A stretch of DNA of 14,073 bases from Nymphaea colorata. Lineage: Eukaryota; Streptophyta; Magnoliopsida; Nymphaeales; Nymphaeaceae. Position 1 is the stretch's first letter; the number at the start of each line of letters is the position of its first letter. Made by a program: the position numbers and the translations under genes. Shown piece after piece: positions 1 to 7,331 of the stretch. The DNA lies in contig NC_045141.1 in the NCBI RefSeq assembly GCF_008831285.2, positions 24,148,742-24,162,814 of the forward strand, given 5' to 3'. The notes under the pieces are model-generated. The model did not search any database. It was not told the DNA's origin and was given only the letters and a program-made list of their open reading frames with translations.

Positions 1-577
1 CCCGAATGAAGAATGCAAATGCCAATAATTTCTGACATACGGAATCTTCCAAACCAATTTGAAGTTCTTACAAGAATATCATGATCGTAGTTGAGATTTT
101 TTTGGAAACCATTTTGTAATATATTTTAAACATGTTTATGTTTCTTTTATCATTTCAATTTTGTTGATGCTGCTTTTGTAAGAAACTTTTTGGTTTTCTT
201 TTTCTACTACTCTTACCATGAACCATCCTGAGAAATTGAGATAGATTTTTTAAACGTTAGTTCTAGTGTTGGATACTGCTCCTACTTTTGGTACAGGTTT
301 GGAAGTGGCAGAGAAACATGTTTTGAGTTATAAGCAATTGCGGACACCAACTCCTCAAAATTTCTCCGGTTTTAAATTGTGACTTCATATATTTGCTCAT
401 TTCTTGGCACCCCAAAAGAATGAGACTTTTTTTGAGTTAGTGCTCCTCGGCCAAAATTTGTGATTCTACCACTGGGTTTATGTCATCTCAAATTTGATGT
501 TATTTGAGATAATCCTCGAATCTGATTTGAAAGTTGGTGTTTATTAACATGAAATGTTTCACACCTACACTGGGCAG
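1..577 (+). other. 3' part of the last intron of methyltransferase copy 1
   Basis: AT-rich, T-run-rich sequence with no convincing coding frame. It ends in a CAG acceptor at 575-577 directly before a codon-phase-0 exon. The part at about 421-520 is clearly related to the intron of copy 2 (about 13021-13118): both contain the word GAGTTAGTGC followed by CTC or CCC, and both contain GGGTTTATGT followed by CTCAAATTTGAT. This supports the reading that it is intron and that the two genes are duplicates. The intron is longer here (at least 577 bases) than in copy 2 (250 bases). The donor site and upstream exons lie outside the window. Confidence 0.7.
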
Positions 578-880
578 TCGGTTTTAAATTCCTACAGCGA
601 CGAAGAGTGCAAGAAGGTGTTGGAGAACTGCCACAAGGCTCTGCCAGAGAACGGGAAGTTCATTCTCTGCGACATGGCGATGCCGAGGGTGAGCGATGAC
701 AGCGAACGAACTCGAATGCTGCTGGTGTTCGACATTTTTCTAATGACGTTCCATGCGGCCAACTGTCGCAACCGGACCGAGTCTGAGAACAGGAAGCTTT
801 GTGAGGCAGTTGGATTCACCGGCTTCAAGGCATTCTATAACTTTGACCATTTCACCACCCTCATGGAGTTCCAAAAGTAG
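578..880 (+). CDS. Terminal exon of a COMT / nicotinate N-methyltransferase-like SAM-dependent methyltransferase (copy 1, partial)
   Basis: This exon encodes the last 100 residues of a plant class II small-molecule methyltransferase, an enzyme family that moves a methyl group from S-adenosylmethionine to a hydroxyl or a ring nitrogen in the cytosol. Visible family blocks are YSDEECKKVLENC, LPENGKFILCD, the DDSERTRM segment, the RTESE.RKLCEAVGFTGF block and the FDHFTTLMEFQK end. From memory of the family, the C-terminal pattern is closest to the nicotinate N-methyltransferase 1-like branch. The exon starts in phase 0 after CAG at 577 and ends at TAG 878-880; no internal stop is present. The residue matching the catalytic His of caffeic acid O-methyltransferases is Asn here (VLNSYSD), so O-methylation cannot be assumed. 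An open frame starting at ATG 554 runs into the exon but its first codons are probably intron. Earlier exons, including the SAM-binding motif, are off the window, so whether the gene works cannot be judged. Confidence 0.8.
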   Translation, partial: SVLNSYSDEECKKVLENCHKALPENGKFILCDMAMPRVSDDSERTRMLLVFDIFLMTFHAANCRNRTESENRKLCEAVGFTGFKAFYNFDHFTTLMEFQK

Positions 881-1055
881 AGCTGCTTGATTTTACTGTG
901 CAAATTGAGGTGCTGTATACACCCACGGATGCTTAGCCTGCTCGCCTGTGGCTCTTTTTTATGAGAACAATAGCTAGCTGGGGAAATATAGTTGGATAAA
1001 TAAGGGCAATATATTGTTGTCCGAGTCTTTCATATTGAACGGATCAACTTAGAAT

Positions 1056-1058
<3 letters not shown>

Positions 1059-1129
<71 letters not shown>
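1059..1129. repeat. Compound (AT)n-(GT)n microsatellite
   Basis: About 48 bases of alternating AT are followed directly by about 23 bases of alternating GT. The tract lies in the 3' flank of copy 1; copy 2 has an AT-only tract at 13495-13529 in the matching position. Confidence 0.95.
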
Positions 1130-1344
1130 GATGTGTTAAACTTTGTCCATTAGTTTGGATGTAATTTGATCTGGCTTAACTTTTGTTGGTAAATATGTTG
1201 TTTTCTCGGTATGGGTTCAGTTGAATTGGAGCTAGCTGGCTAGCAAGTTATACAAACATGTACACGATCTCCAATTTCGTTGCGCTCAAGAAAGGACGTG
1301 GATTCGAATGAAATTCCGGATGAGTATTTGTGTATAGATATAAC

Positions 1345-1810
1345 TTGACGGAAAAATCTTCCGGCCTTTCACAAAAAGATAGAGATAAAGTGGCTTGTCC
1401 CCTCCAAACCCAAGCTGCTTAAAGGTGCAGGAAGGCTTCACAGAAAGATCCACACCCTTTGATCTCTACATGGCGTCTACGATGCAAGCTACAAAAGTCA
1501 CAGAGTGCACAGAAAGAACTGCCTGCAGTCTTCTGAGGTCAGAAGAGAAGGAAGTGAAGACAAATCAAATACCGAAATAGATCAGATCGACGTGCCTAGA
1601 GGAACTAACATTTACATCGAACATCAGTTTCGCAATTTTAGTAAAAAATTGAACTGGGCTAGAACAACATCTGATCGGATCTTAATTGATCGTCTGGAAC
1701 CATTCTGAACGGGAATCGTCAGGGCTGTCGCCTTGGCCACTTAGCTAGTTCATGATTTAGCTGAACCGGTTGTGAATCGACCAAAATACGTTGAAAAGAG
1801 TGTTTTGAAA
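1345..1810. other. Segment present in copy 1 flank but absent from copy 2 flank
   Basis: About 460 bases separate two blocks that are adjacent, apart from a TA tract, in the copy 2 flank. The segment has higher GC than its surroundings and contains overlapping open frames of 61 and 67 codons (1395-1580 and 1505-1708) without recognisable domains. It may be an insertion into copy 1 or a deletion from copy 2. No terminal inverted repeat or target duplication was evident by eye. Confidence 0.5.
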
Positions 1811-2296
1811 AACAAAGTATCAAAAGATACAAAAGTTTAAAGCTGACACACGGCACCCTTAATTTGATCACCAGGACTTCATATTATCACCCATTTGGAG
1901 CTGAAACCCCACCCTATTAGGTCTACTTTTAGTGCTTGAAAGTGAAGTGACTCAACAAAATTGCTTGGGAAAATAATGTGGTGGGTATGGGATTTGAGAT
2001 CATGTGCACGATTTACAAAAAAAGTGAGTGTGAAATACCGGATTGGAAGGAAACGAATGTACAGTATTAGCACAAATAGACAGAAGTTGTCAATCAATGA
2101 GAGATTAAAACGAAAAGAAAGGATGAGGTTCGTTCAAGAATATGATAAGTAAAGCAACCCAAGCGACCAACATCAATAATGGGGAACGAGAGGCTATTCG
2201 TTTAGCCACGCCAACGTAGAGTTTGTCCTCGGCTGCCCAACCTTATCCAAGTTAGACGTCTTCTAATTGTCTAAACTCTTAACTTGTGTACTAACA

Positions 2297-2614
2297 AATA
2301 TCAAAATAGTTACCTTATGGCGCTTCTACTATTTTATTTTGGAAGCATGCGCTACTTTATGTTTGGAAGCATGTGTGTGTGTGTGTGTGCACGCATGAGA
2401 GAGAGAAAGAGAGAGAGGCATACCCATAGACATCAGAATTGATCAAGAAAATGGTTCTTTTTGGGCTGCTGCCAGGAGCCAAGTTCGCTCCAGCCCTGTG
2501 TGCTTGTGAAGTTCCCACACCCCTGTGTAAACAGCACGTTGTCGGTTCCATTCGAGTCTTACGGATACTACTCACCTGTACCGCAAACAGTGACACCAGT
2601 CACCCAGGTCCTGA
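2297..2614 (+). repeat. Dispersed repeat, copy A
   Basis: This segment matches 6561-6918 (copy B) and in part 6943-7036 (copy C). Shared landmarks in order are AAATAT.AAAA, a GG(C/A)G(C/T)TTCTA block, TTTTGGAAGCATGCGCTA, TTTGGAAGCATGTGTGTG, a GA tract, an ATCA.AATTGATCAAGA block, GGGCTGCTG, and GCAAACA.TGACA followed by GTCACC.AGGT. It includes a (TG)9 tract at 2372-2389 and a GA-rich tract at 2396-2418. No domain is recognisable. The shared ends suggest an old dispersed or locally duplicated element of unknown class. Confidence 0.65.
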
Positions 2615-2861
2615 ACCAAACCTTCAACCTTGGGGGCAGGGGTACAGCGGAGGCTCACTAGTAAGGGATTCTCCTCTTGGCCATTCACATACTTGCAGGA
2701 ATCAGTCCTCTGAAATTTCTTGGGTGGTCATGGTGATGGATCTTGAGTATCCTCTTCATCATTCCCTTGACCAGAGAAACCAAATCAATAGGCTCTGATC
2801 CATCCATTGGCACTGTGGAAAGAGTGAACAAATCCGGACTGCCAGCTAATATTGTAGCAAA
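2576..2861 (-). other. Unassigned open stretches on the minus strand beside the CKS1 exon
   Basis: Reading the minus strand, 2861 to 2685 is open for 58 codons, including LSTVPMDGSEPIDLVSLVKG, and ends in TGA. In another frame, 2709 to 2577 is open for 44 codons, is preceded by TTTCAG and is followed by a good donor (TACAG then GTGAGT at 2575). I do not recognise a protein. The stretch falls where intron 1 of the CKS1-like gene would be. It might be a broken exon of an unrelated gene, or chance. A SINE origin was also considered: TGGCCAAGAGG on the minus strand (near 2674-2684) fits a pol III A box, while the following B-box candidate is poor. Confidence 0.25.
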
Positions 2862-2887
2862 TCAGAGAAAGGTAAAAGAAGCCGAAC

Positions 2888-2940
2888 CTGTATGCGTAAG
2901 TGTCATCGAAGTATTTATCAGGATACTGAATCTGGCCCAT
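2888..2940 (-). pseudogene. CKS1: Orphan first coding exon of a CKS1-type cyclin-dependent kinase regulatory subunit
   Basis: The minus strand from ATG at 2940 encodes MGQIQYPDKYFDDTYAY plus AG of a split Arg codon, followed by a GT donor at 2887-2886. This is the start of the small CKS1/Suc1 protein, which docks on cyclin-dependent kinases in the nucleus and helps bind phosphorylated substrates. In plants the first intron normally splits the codon after the conserved TYEY, so the exon ends exactly where expected. Two residues differ from the plant consensus as I recall it: Pro at position 7, where Ser or Ala is usual, and Ala in place of Glu in TYEYR. The rest of the protein (about 70 residues, starting HVVLPPEV) was not found on the minus strand between 2887 and 1. 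Either the intron runs past the left edge, through the methyltransferase copy, or the gene fragment was copied or truncated. The second is more likely, hence the pseudogene call. Confidence 0.72.
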
Positions 2941-4840
2941 CTTGTCTTTTCTCTTTACTTGCTGATAGAGTTTCTATGCATTTCGAGTTGTACAAACTAC
3001 GACTTCACCATGCATAGACTTTATACATTATAGAAATTGTGATTTGAGTTGAAGAATAGCAAAATAAATCAGTGTTGCTAGAAGTGACACAAGTTGTTCT
3101 TCGTTAGCTTCCCAACAAAATTGATTTTCATTCTTCTTAACTCAGGATGGAAGTTTAACCGCAGAAATGGAAACTAGGCCCCAGAAAAAAAAAAAAAAAA
3201 GCTTTCTTAACTACAAAACAAGAACATTTGCAATCTCAGAAGATTGTCCATCTGTATGATGTTAAACCAGAAAAATGGCAAATATGGATGAACAGATGTC
3301 TTGCTAATTTTGTCCATCTAAACTCTTAATAGCTTACGCAACAAAACAACCAGGGACCTCAGAAAGGTGCCTCCACTCCCTGGTTCTGCTTTTCCAATTT
3401 TCTTTTCAATCAAAAAGGAAAAAGCAAAGAAATCACACACAAATTTTAGCATTCTAAGTTCTTTCCCTCTTCAATGGCAGAAGATGGTGGCCAGTTGAGG
3501 CAACCTTCTGATTTGCGATCAATTAGAAAATGAAAAGAATCTTGGAATAAGTATGTTTCAATACAGTAAATGTGGTCTGAGTCCTTTGATATGCCATAGA
3601 TGTTCCAGTGAAGAACCAGCACATCCAAGAACAAATTAAATAACAGTAAATACATGCCTTATGCATGAATTGACAACCTGAAAACAGAATTTCATGTAAA
3701 CAAATCAAATTTTAACAAAACTTATTCAAAACCAACAGCTCAGGTAATTTGTATTGCAGTCTATGGTAAACCCAAAAAATAATCAAGGCTGCGTTCGAAG
3801 TCTATAAACATTGGAATAAAAGTAATAAGATGTTAGTAACATGCAAAACCCAAGGACACAGCAGTAACTAGTTGCACATGACCAAGAAATGGATACCATC
3901 TTGCCCCCCTAATCAAATGACATTCAACCCTTGTGGAGCAGAAAACTTAGCTTCACGAATGTAGCCGAACATTTAGTGGAACACAAGTAGCAGTCTATGG
4001 GACATGAGGTAAGGGATCTGCCATGAAAACCATTGGAATTCGTTGCAGTTTTTCGAGGTGCAAGTGGAGCAGAAAACCGGGATGGGATAGCTACTTTGAC
4101 AGAAAAAATAAGAGAAACTGGGGGAATAGCAGTGTCACACTCATATTCGTTTCGTCTATGCAAACATGACCATAGAGAAAAGCACTATCATATACAGAAC
4201 TAAAACGACACCAGCCAAAAAAAACAAGTTGCAAAATATCCACATCACAAACGGTAATGACACAAATCCACCATCATCAAAGTAGGAACTACAAAATAAA
4301 AGGATCCAAAAAGATCCTAATGCCCATAATCACTCCAAAACTGCACAATTAACATAACACAAATTCCCTCGTAGCAAATAAAGGAACATGCACTGCAAAG
4401 AACGCTTGTATAGCACGGGTCATGTTCATGGAGGAAACCAAATGGGGCAGGACGATTCCTAAATTCACTACCTTCCTTGACGCCTTAACAAGCAAATTCC
4501 TGGAAATTTACCTTTCACAACGAATTTAATAAGAGCAAGAAAGAGGAAAAGAACTTACAAAAACGATGCAACGCAAATGTAGTTTCCTAGCTATAAAAAT
4601 CTTCATCACACTGCAAGAATCATCCATAGAGAACAGGAAACGAAATGCAAAACAGATCGGAAGAAAGGAAAATGCAAATCAAACGGACGAACAGAGTGGA
4701 CTTTGGGCTGCAATGCAGAGAAAGGGAGAAACAGAGAGACCCAAGAAGGTGAAGCGAGGGGATCCGTGCGGCTGCGAAGGACAAAGCACGACGAGAAGTC
4801 CCGCCAATTTTGTTGGGTGGTTTGGAAAGGGACTTCTTTT
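2941..4840 (-). other. Probable 5' leader, leader intron and promoter-proximal region of the CKS1-like fragment
   Basis: No coding exon is recognised here. Just upstream of the CKS1 ATG the minus strand has an acceptor-like CTATCAG ending at 2962, giving a short leader exon 2961-2941. Far upstream, pyrimidine-rich leader-like sequence (about 4840-4559) ends in GTAAGT at 4558-4553, a strong donor. Together these suggest a 5' untranslated exon and a roughly 1.6 kb leader intron. The T-rich composition of the minus strand in between fits a plant intron. A poly(A) run at 3184-3201 on the plus strand (poly-T on the minus) lies inside it. Small open frames in this interval (for example 3446-3655 and 3924-4163 minus) show no domain and are treated as chance. 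Confidence 0.4.
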
Positions 4841-4849
4841 ATGAGATTC

Positions 4850-5657
4850 TGGTGTGCATCCAGATTTAGATGACCAACTTAATTCGTCAATTCTGATTCG
4901 TGTCCATTCACTTGTTCGGTTCCAGATCAAATCCAGCCCGTCCTGGGTTTGGAGAGATTCTCGTTTTCTTTTCATTCATGTCTTGTTGGACTACCATAAC
5001 TATCTGCATTTTAATTCATGGAACATTTTAACATAAAAGGAACAATCCTGCTATATAACTTTTAGTGTACATTTATAAAATAGTTTGCTAGTGTTTTCAT
5101 TGTCAAGCGACCCTTAAAAGGGTGGAGCTAAGGGGTGCCTACAACGACCTCAAGGAAAAAATTACATCTAAATTTTAAAAAATTTCATTTGTCATATATA
5201 AAAATTTTGAAAAATGATATTCGACCTCTATCAAAATTTAAAAAAATTAATCCAACCCCCTCATAAAAAATTTATGGCTCTGAAGCCTTTTGAGTGTTTG
5301 AGTGACACACTCACTCACTCTCCAAAACTACATCAATATGAATATATGAATATTGAGCTCCGCTTGAACCAAGGTAATTAATAACCTACTTGTGGCTTCT
5401 TCCACTGCTAAAGATGGAACCTATAGACCCTTGAATGAAACAATAATATAATATGTAAGATAATCCCTCCATCGGTTATCATAGAGTAATAGACTCCATA
5501 TTTGTAGAAAGCAGCTTGGCCCTTTCAATTTCAAAAAGGGGTTCGATATTTGTGGAAGTTCATATGAGAAAGAACCCTAACAAACCGCCAACATGTGTGT
5601 TCCCTTTCTTCTCTGTCTCCTCCTTTGTTACACGCTCCAAGATTGGGACAGCAGTTT
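4850..5657. other. Gene-free AT-rich intergenic stretch
   Basis: I see no gene. The part at about 5110-5280 is AT-rich between a GGTGGAGCTAAGGGGTG block and an AACCCCCTC...TTTATGGCTC block. This loosely resembles decayed plant repeat DNA, but no defined ends or coding frame were found. CACTCACTCACTC-like short repeats lie near 5306-5320. Confidence 0.5.
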
Positions 5658-5660
5658 GAT

Positions 5661-5892
5661 GCAGCCTATGTCACCAGGGTGCGGTAACCCTGATGATGCA
5701 CCTGCGTCGATGCGGGTGCGACTCAAATTCGCATCCAACTCCCACCCTATTGATTTCAGTTTTTTTTTATCAAATTTGATATTATTAATATATTATAATA
5801 ATAAATTAATAATAATAATAAATACCCTCGCCGCACTGTAATTTTTTGAGATGTATCGCACCCACACCCCGCATTCTGGTGACATAGGATGC
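5661..5892. mobile_element. MITE-like element with 24-bp inverted ends
   Basis: The left end GCAGCCTATGTCACCAGGG at 5661 onwards (24 bases to 5684) is the reverse complement, with three mismatches, of 5869-5892. The inside is AT-rich with a TAATAATAATA-type stretch at 5786-5820. Further inward, imperfect pairing continues through GGTGCGA-type motifs on both sides. The total length of about 232 bases, the lack of coding capacity and the inverted ends fit a non-autonomous DNA transposon. No clear target duplication was found, so the superfamily is unassigned. The 82-codon open frame at 5593-5841 runs through it and is judged spurious. Confidence 0.6.
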
Positions 5893-6257
5893 AGCTGGCA
5901 TCTTTTTCCCATCGATGTCAAGTTTCCTGGCCTTTCATAGCCAACTTCAATCTCTTTGTCTCAATTTTTGTTGCCCCTTCTATTGTCTTCTTCTTTTTAT
6001 AAGATGTTGACAATGACTTTTCCTCTTTTCCCCTTGTTGTGTGAATGTGAATGTTGATCAAACAAAAACATGCTCTGTTTTTTATTTTTTTGATTTTTGT
6101 TGTTATGTTTTTCAGAATTCATATATGTTTTTTGGATATATATAATTAACGCATATGGTTGATGCCATGAACGATGCAACAATCAAATGTTCTATCCGAC
6201 GCAACCGTCAATTTTTCGTGTCCAACAAACACCGAAGTTCTTTTTAGAAAAAAAAAA
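5893..6257. other. Gene-free T-rich intergenic stretch
   Basis: Strongly T-rich, with long TTTT runs and no recognisable exon, RNA gene or repeat end. Nothing else is seen here. Confidence 0.5.
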
Positions 6258-6356
6258 TTAGGCTTTATTTGGAAAAAATGATATCTTTTCTACCGTACAC
6301 TTTCCTTGCATTTTTTTTCTTGTCAAAAAAATTCTATGCCATCAAACGGAGCCTAA
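6258..6356. mobile_element. Short decayed MITE-like inverted repeat
   Basis: The left end TTAGGCTTTATTTGG (6258-6272) and the reverse complement of the right end (6340-6356, reading TTAGGCTCCGTTTGATG) match at 10 of the first 12 positions or better, enclosing about 70 AT-rich bases. Ends starting GGC...TTTGG flanked by TTA/TAA resemble Tourist-like (PIF/Harbinger) MITEs. However, the flanking trinucleotides are TTA and TAA rather than identical direct copies, so this is tentative. Confidence 0.4.
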
Positions 6357-6560
6357 CATTTGAAAGTTGAAGGCAAAATTTGTTGGGATACAGATGTTTA
6401 AACCAATTAACTTCATTTTCAAATTTTTTAAATATCTTACAATTAATTATCTTTGTTTATTTACATTTTTGTTCATTTTTTAGGATTTAACATAATAATT
6501 TTTATCTCGCTTTCTTTCTCTCTCTCTCTCTCTATATATATATATAAGTCCCATAACATG
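6357..6560. repeat. AT-rich spacer with (TC)n-(TA)n microsatellite
   Basis: No gene is seen. A TC tract at about 6518-6533 runs directly into a TA tract at about 6533-6546, just before repeat copy B begins. Confidence 0.7.
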
Positions 6561-6918
6561 GCAAATATTAAAAAATATTAATGGAGTTTCTATTACTTTA
6601 TTTTTTGGAAGCATGCGCTATTTTATAGTTGGATGCATGTGTGGTGTGTGTGTATATATAATTATTTTATTATATATGTTTGGAAGCATGTGTGTGAATG
6701 TGATTGAGAGAGAGAGAGAGAGAGAAAAAAAGAAAGGTGGGAGACTAAAAAACATCATAATTGATCAAGATAAGGATTCTCATGGGCTGCTGTCATGAGT
6801 CAGGTTTGGTGGAGCCATGTGTCCTTGTAGAGTTTGCCCAACATATCCTCAATCAATTCGATTCTCATTAGTGTTACTAAAAAAACTGCAAACAATGACA
6901 TCACAGTCACCTAGGTTT
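6561..6918 (+). repeat. Dispersed repeat, copy B
   Basis: It aligns with 2297-2614 over its whole length, with local insertions such as TA-rich bases at 6651-6678. Shared landmarks are TTGGAAGCATGCGCTA, TTTGGAAGCATGTGTGTG, a GA tract (6706-6724), an AATTGATCAAGA block, GGGCTGCTG and GCAAACAATGACAT before GTCACCTAGGT. Similarity stops after AGGT at 6918, matching the point where copy A also ends. Confidence 0.65.
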
Positions 6919-6942
6919 CTAAGCATGTGTAGTAGATGTGTG

Positions 6943-7036
6943 GGTACATATCAAAATTATTTAATTTATGGCGCTTTTATATTTGAAAGTATGTGTGGTG
7001 TCTACCCCCATAAACTTCATAATTTAATTCTCTCAC
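6943..7036 (+). repeat. Dispersed repeat, partial copy C
   Basis: ATATCAAAATTATTTAATTT then ATGGCGCTTTTA, GAAAGTATGTGTG and CCCATAAACTTCATAATT follow the same order as in copy A (2297-2440), but the GT and GA tracts are missing. It starts 25 bases after copy B ends, giving a local tandem of a full and a shortened copy. The class is unknown. Confidence 0.5.
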
Positions 7037-7105
7037 AATTTGTCCATGAAGAAGGCAATAAAAATTTGTGCACCATTATCACATAATGACCAGAATACCT
7101 TTAAT

Positions 7106-7114
7106 TATATAAAG
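7106..7114 (+). promoter_or_regulatory. TATA box of methyltransferase copy 2
   Basis: TATATAAAG fits the plant TATA consensus. Removing the LINE places it about 70 bases upstream of the copy 2 ATG (12450), leaving a leader of about 40 bases that ends in a (GA)n tract. This is the expected spacing for a plant promoter. The promoter is now about 5.3 kb from its start codon. The assignment rests on position and motif only. Confidence 0.45.
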
Positions 7115-7141
7115 AAAATCTTACTTTATGAGGACAAATAG

Positions 7142-7165
7142 GAGAAAAGAGAGAAAGAGAGAGAG
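7142..7165 (+). repeat. Probable left target-site duplication of the LINE
   Basis: A GAGAAAAGAGAGAAAGAGAG-type purine tract abuts the LINE 3' end. A similar tract (about 12415-12440) abuts the LINE 5' end. The two differ by indels within microsatellite sequence, so exact limits cannot be set. In the empty site they would be one GA-rich leader just before the copy 2 ATG. Confidence 0.45.
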
Positions 7166-7195
7166 CCGATAAAATGGGAATATATAACAAAATTT

Positions 7196-7212
7196 GGGGA
7201 CAAGAGGTCCCC
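7196..7212 (-). other. Hairpin in the LINE 3' untranslated region
   Basis: GGGGAC, a five-base loop, then GTCCCC form a perfect 6-bp stem about 30 bases from the 3' end of the element. Some plant L1 elements and their partner SINEs carry a conserved 3' stem-loop recognised by the reverse transcriptase; this hairpin is a candidate for such a site. That role is inferred. Confidence 0.5.
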
Positions 7213-7331
7213 TAAATACAAAAACAATCCGCAAAAAACAAAATTACGCAAAAAACACAAAGCAAGAGGAACAAATAAACAATACAATGCACAGAAAAAT
7301 AGAAGAGAAGAGGAAAGACGAAATGACACAA

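Larger units (their letters stand above)
881..2150 (+). other. 3' flank of methyltransferase copy 1, duplicated downstream of copy 2
   Basis: No gene is recognised. Three blocks match the flank of copy 2: 881-940 with 13430-13490, about 1131-1325 with about 13530-13728, and about 1815-2140 with about 13803-14073. Shared words include AGCTGCTTGATTTTACTG right after the stop codon, GTAATTTGATCTGGCTTA, CTCCAATTTCGTT, GTCAATCAATGAG and AAAGGATGAGGTTCG. Between the blocks the copies differ: copy 1 has about 460 extra bases (about 1345-1810), while copy 2 has a 72-base TA tract there. The sequence near 995-1003 (ATAAATAAG) could act as a near-upstream polyadenylation element, but this is weak. Confidence 0.75.

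Noticed and set aside
554-577. ATG at 554 as a gene start for copy 1
   Set aside because: The residues before 578 do not fit the family and a CAG acceptor lies at 575-577; the resulting exon has exactly the length of the copy 2 exon.
2614-2690. Possible tRNA-derived SINE on the minus strand (A-box-like TGGCCAAGAGG, B-box-like GGTTCAGGACC)
   Set aside because: The B box has two mismatches at important positions, spacing is long, and no tail or target duplication was found.
2439-2798. 119-codon plus-strand open frame in repeat copy A
   Set aside because: The matching region of copy B does not keep this frame, and no domain is recognisable.
2743-3033. 96-codon plus-strand open frame
   Set aside because: It is antisense to the CKS1 exon, which has a specific and well-known N-terminal sequence.
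4679-4975. 98-codon minus-strand open frame
   Set aside because: It overlaps the leader-like region of the CKS1 fragment and lacks any recognisable motif.
5593-5841. 82-codon plus-strand open frame with a hydrophobic start
   Set aside because: Most of it lies in a MITE-like inverted repeat and ends in AT-rich repeat codons; no domain.
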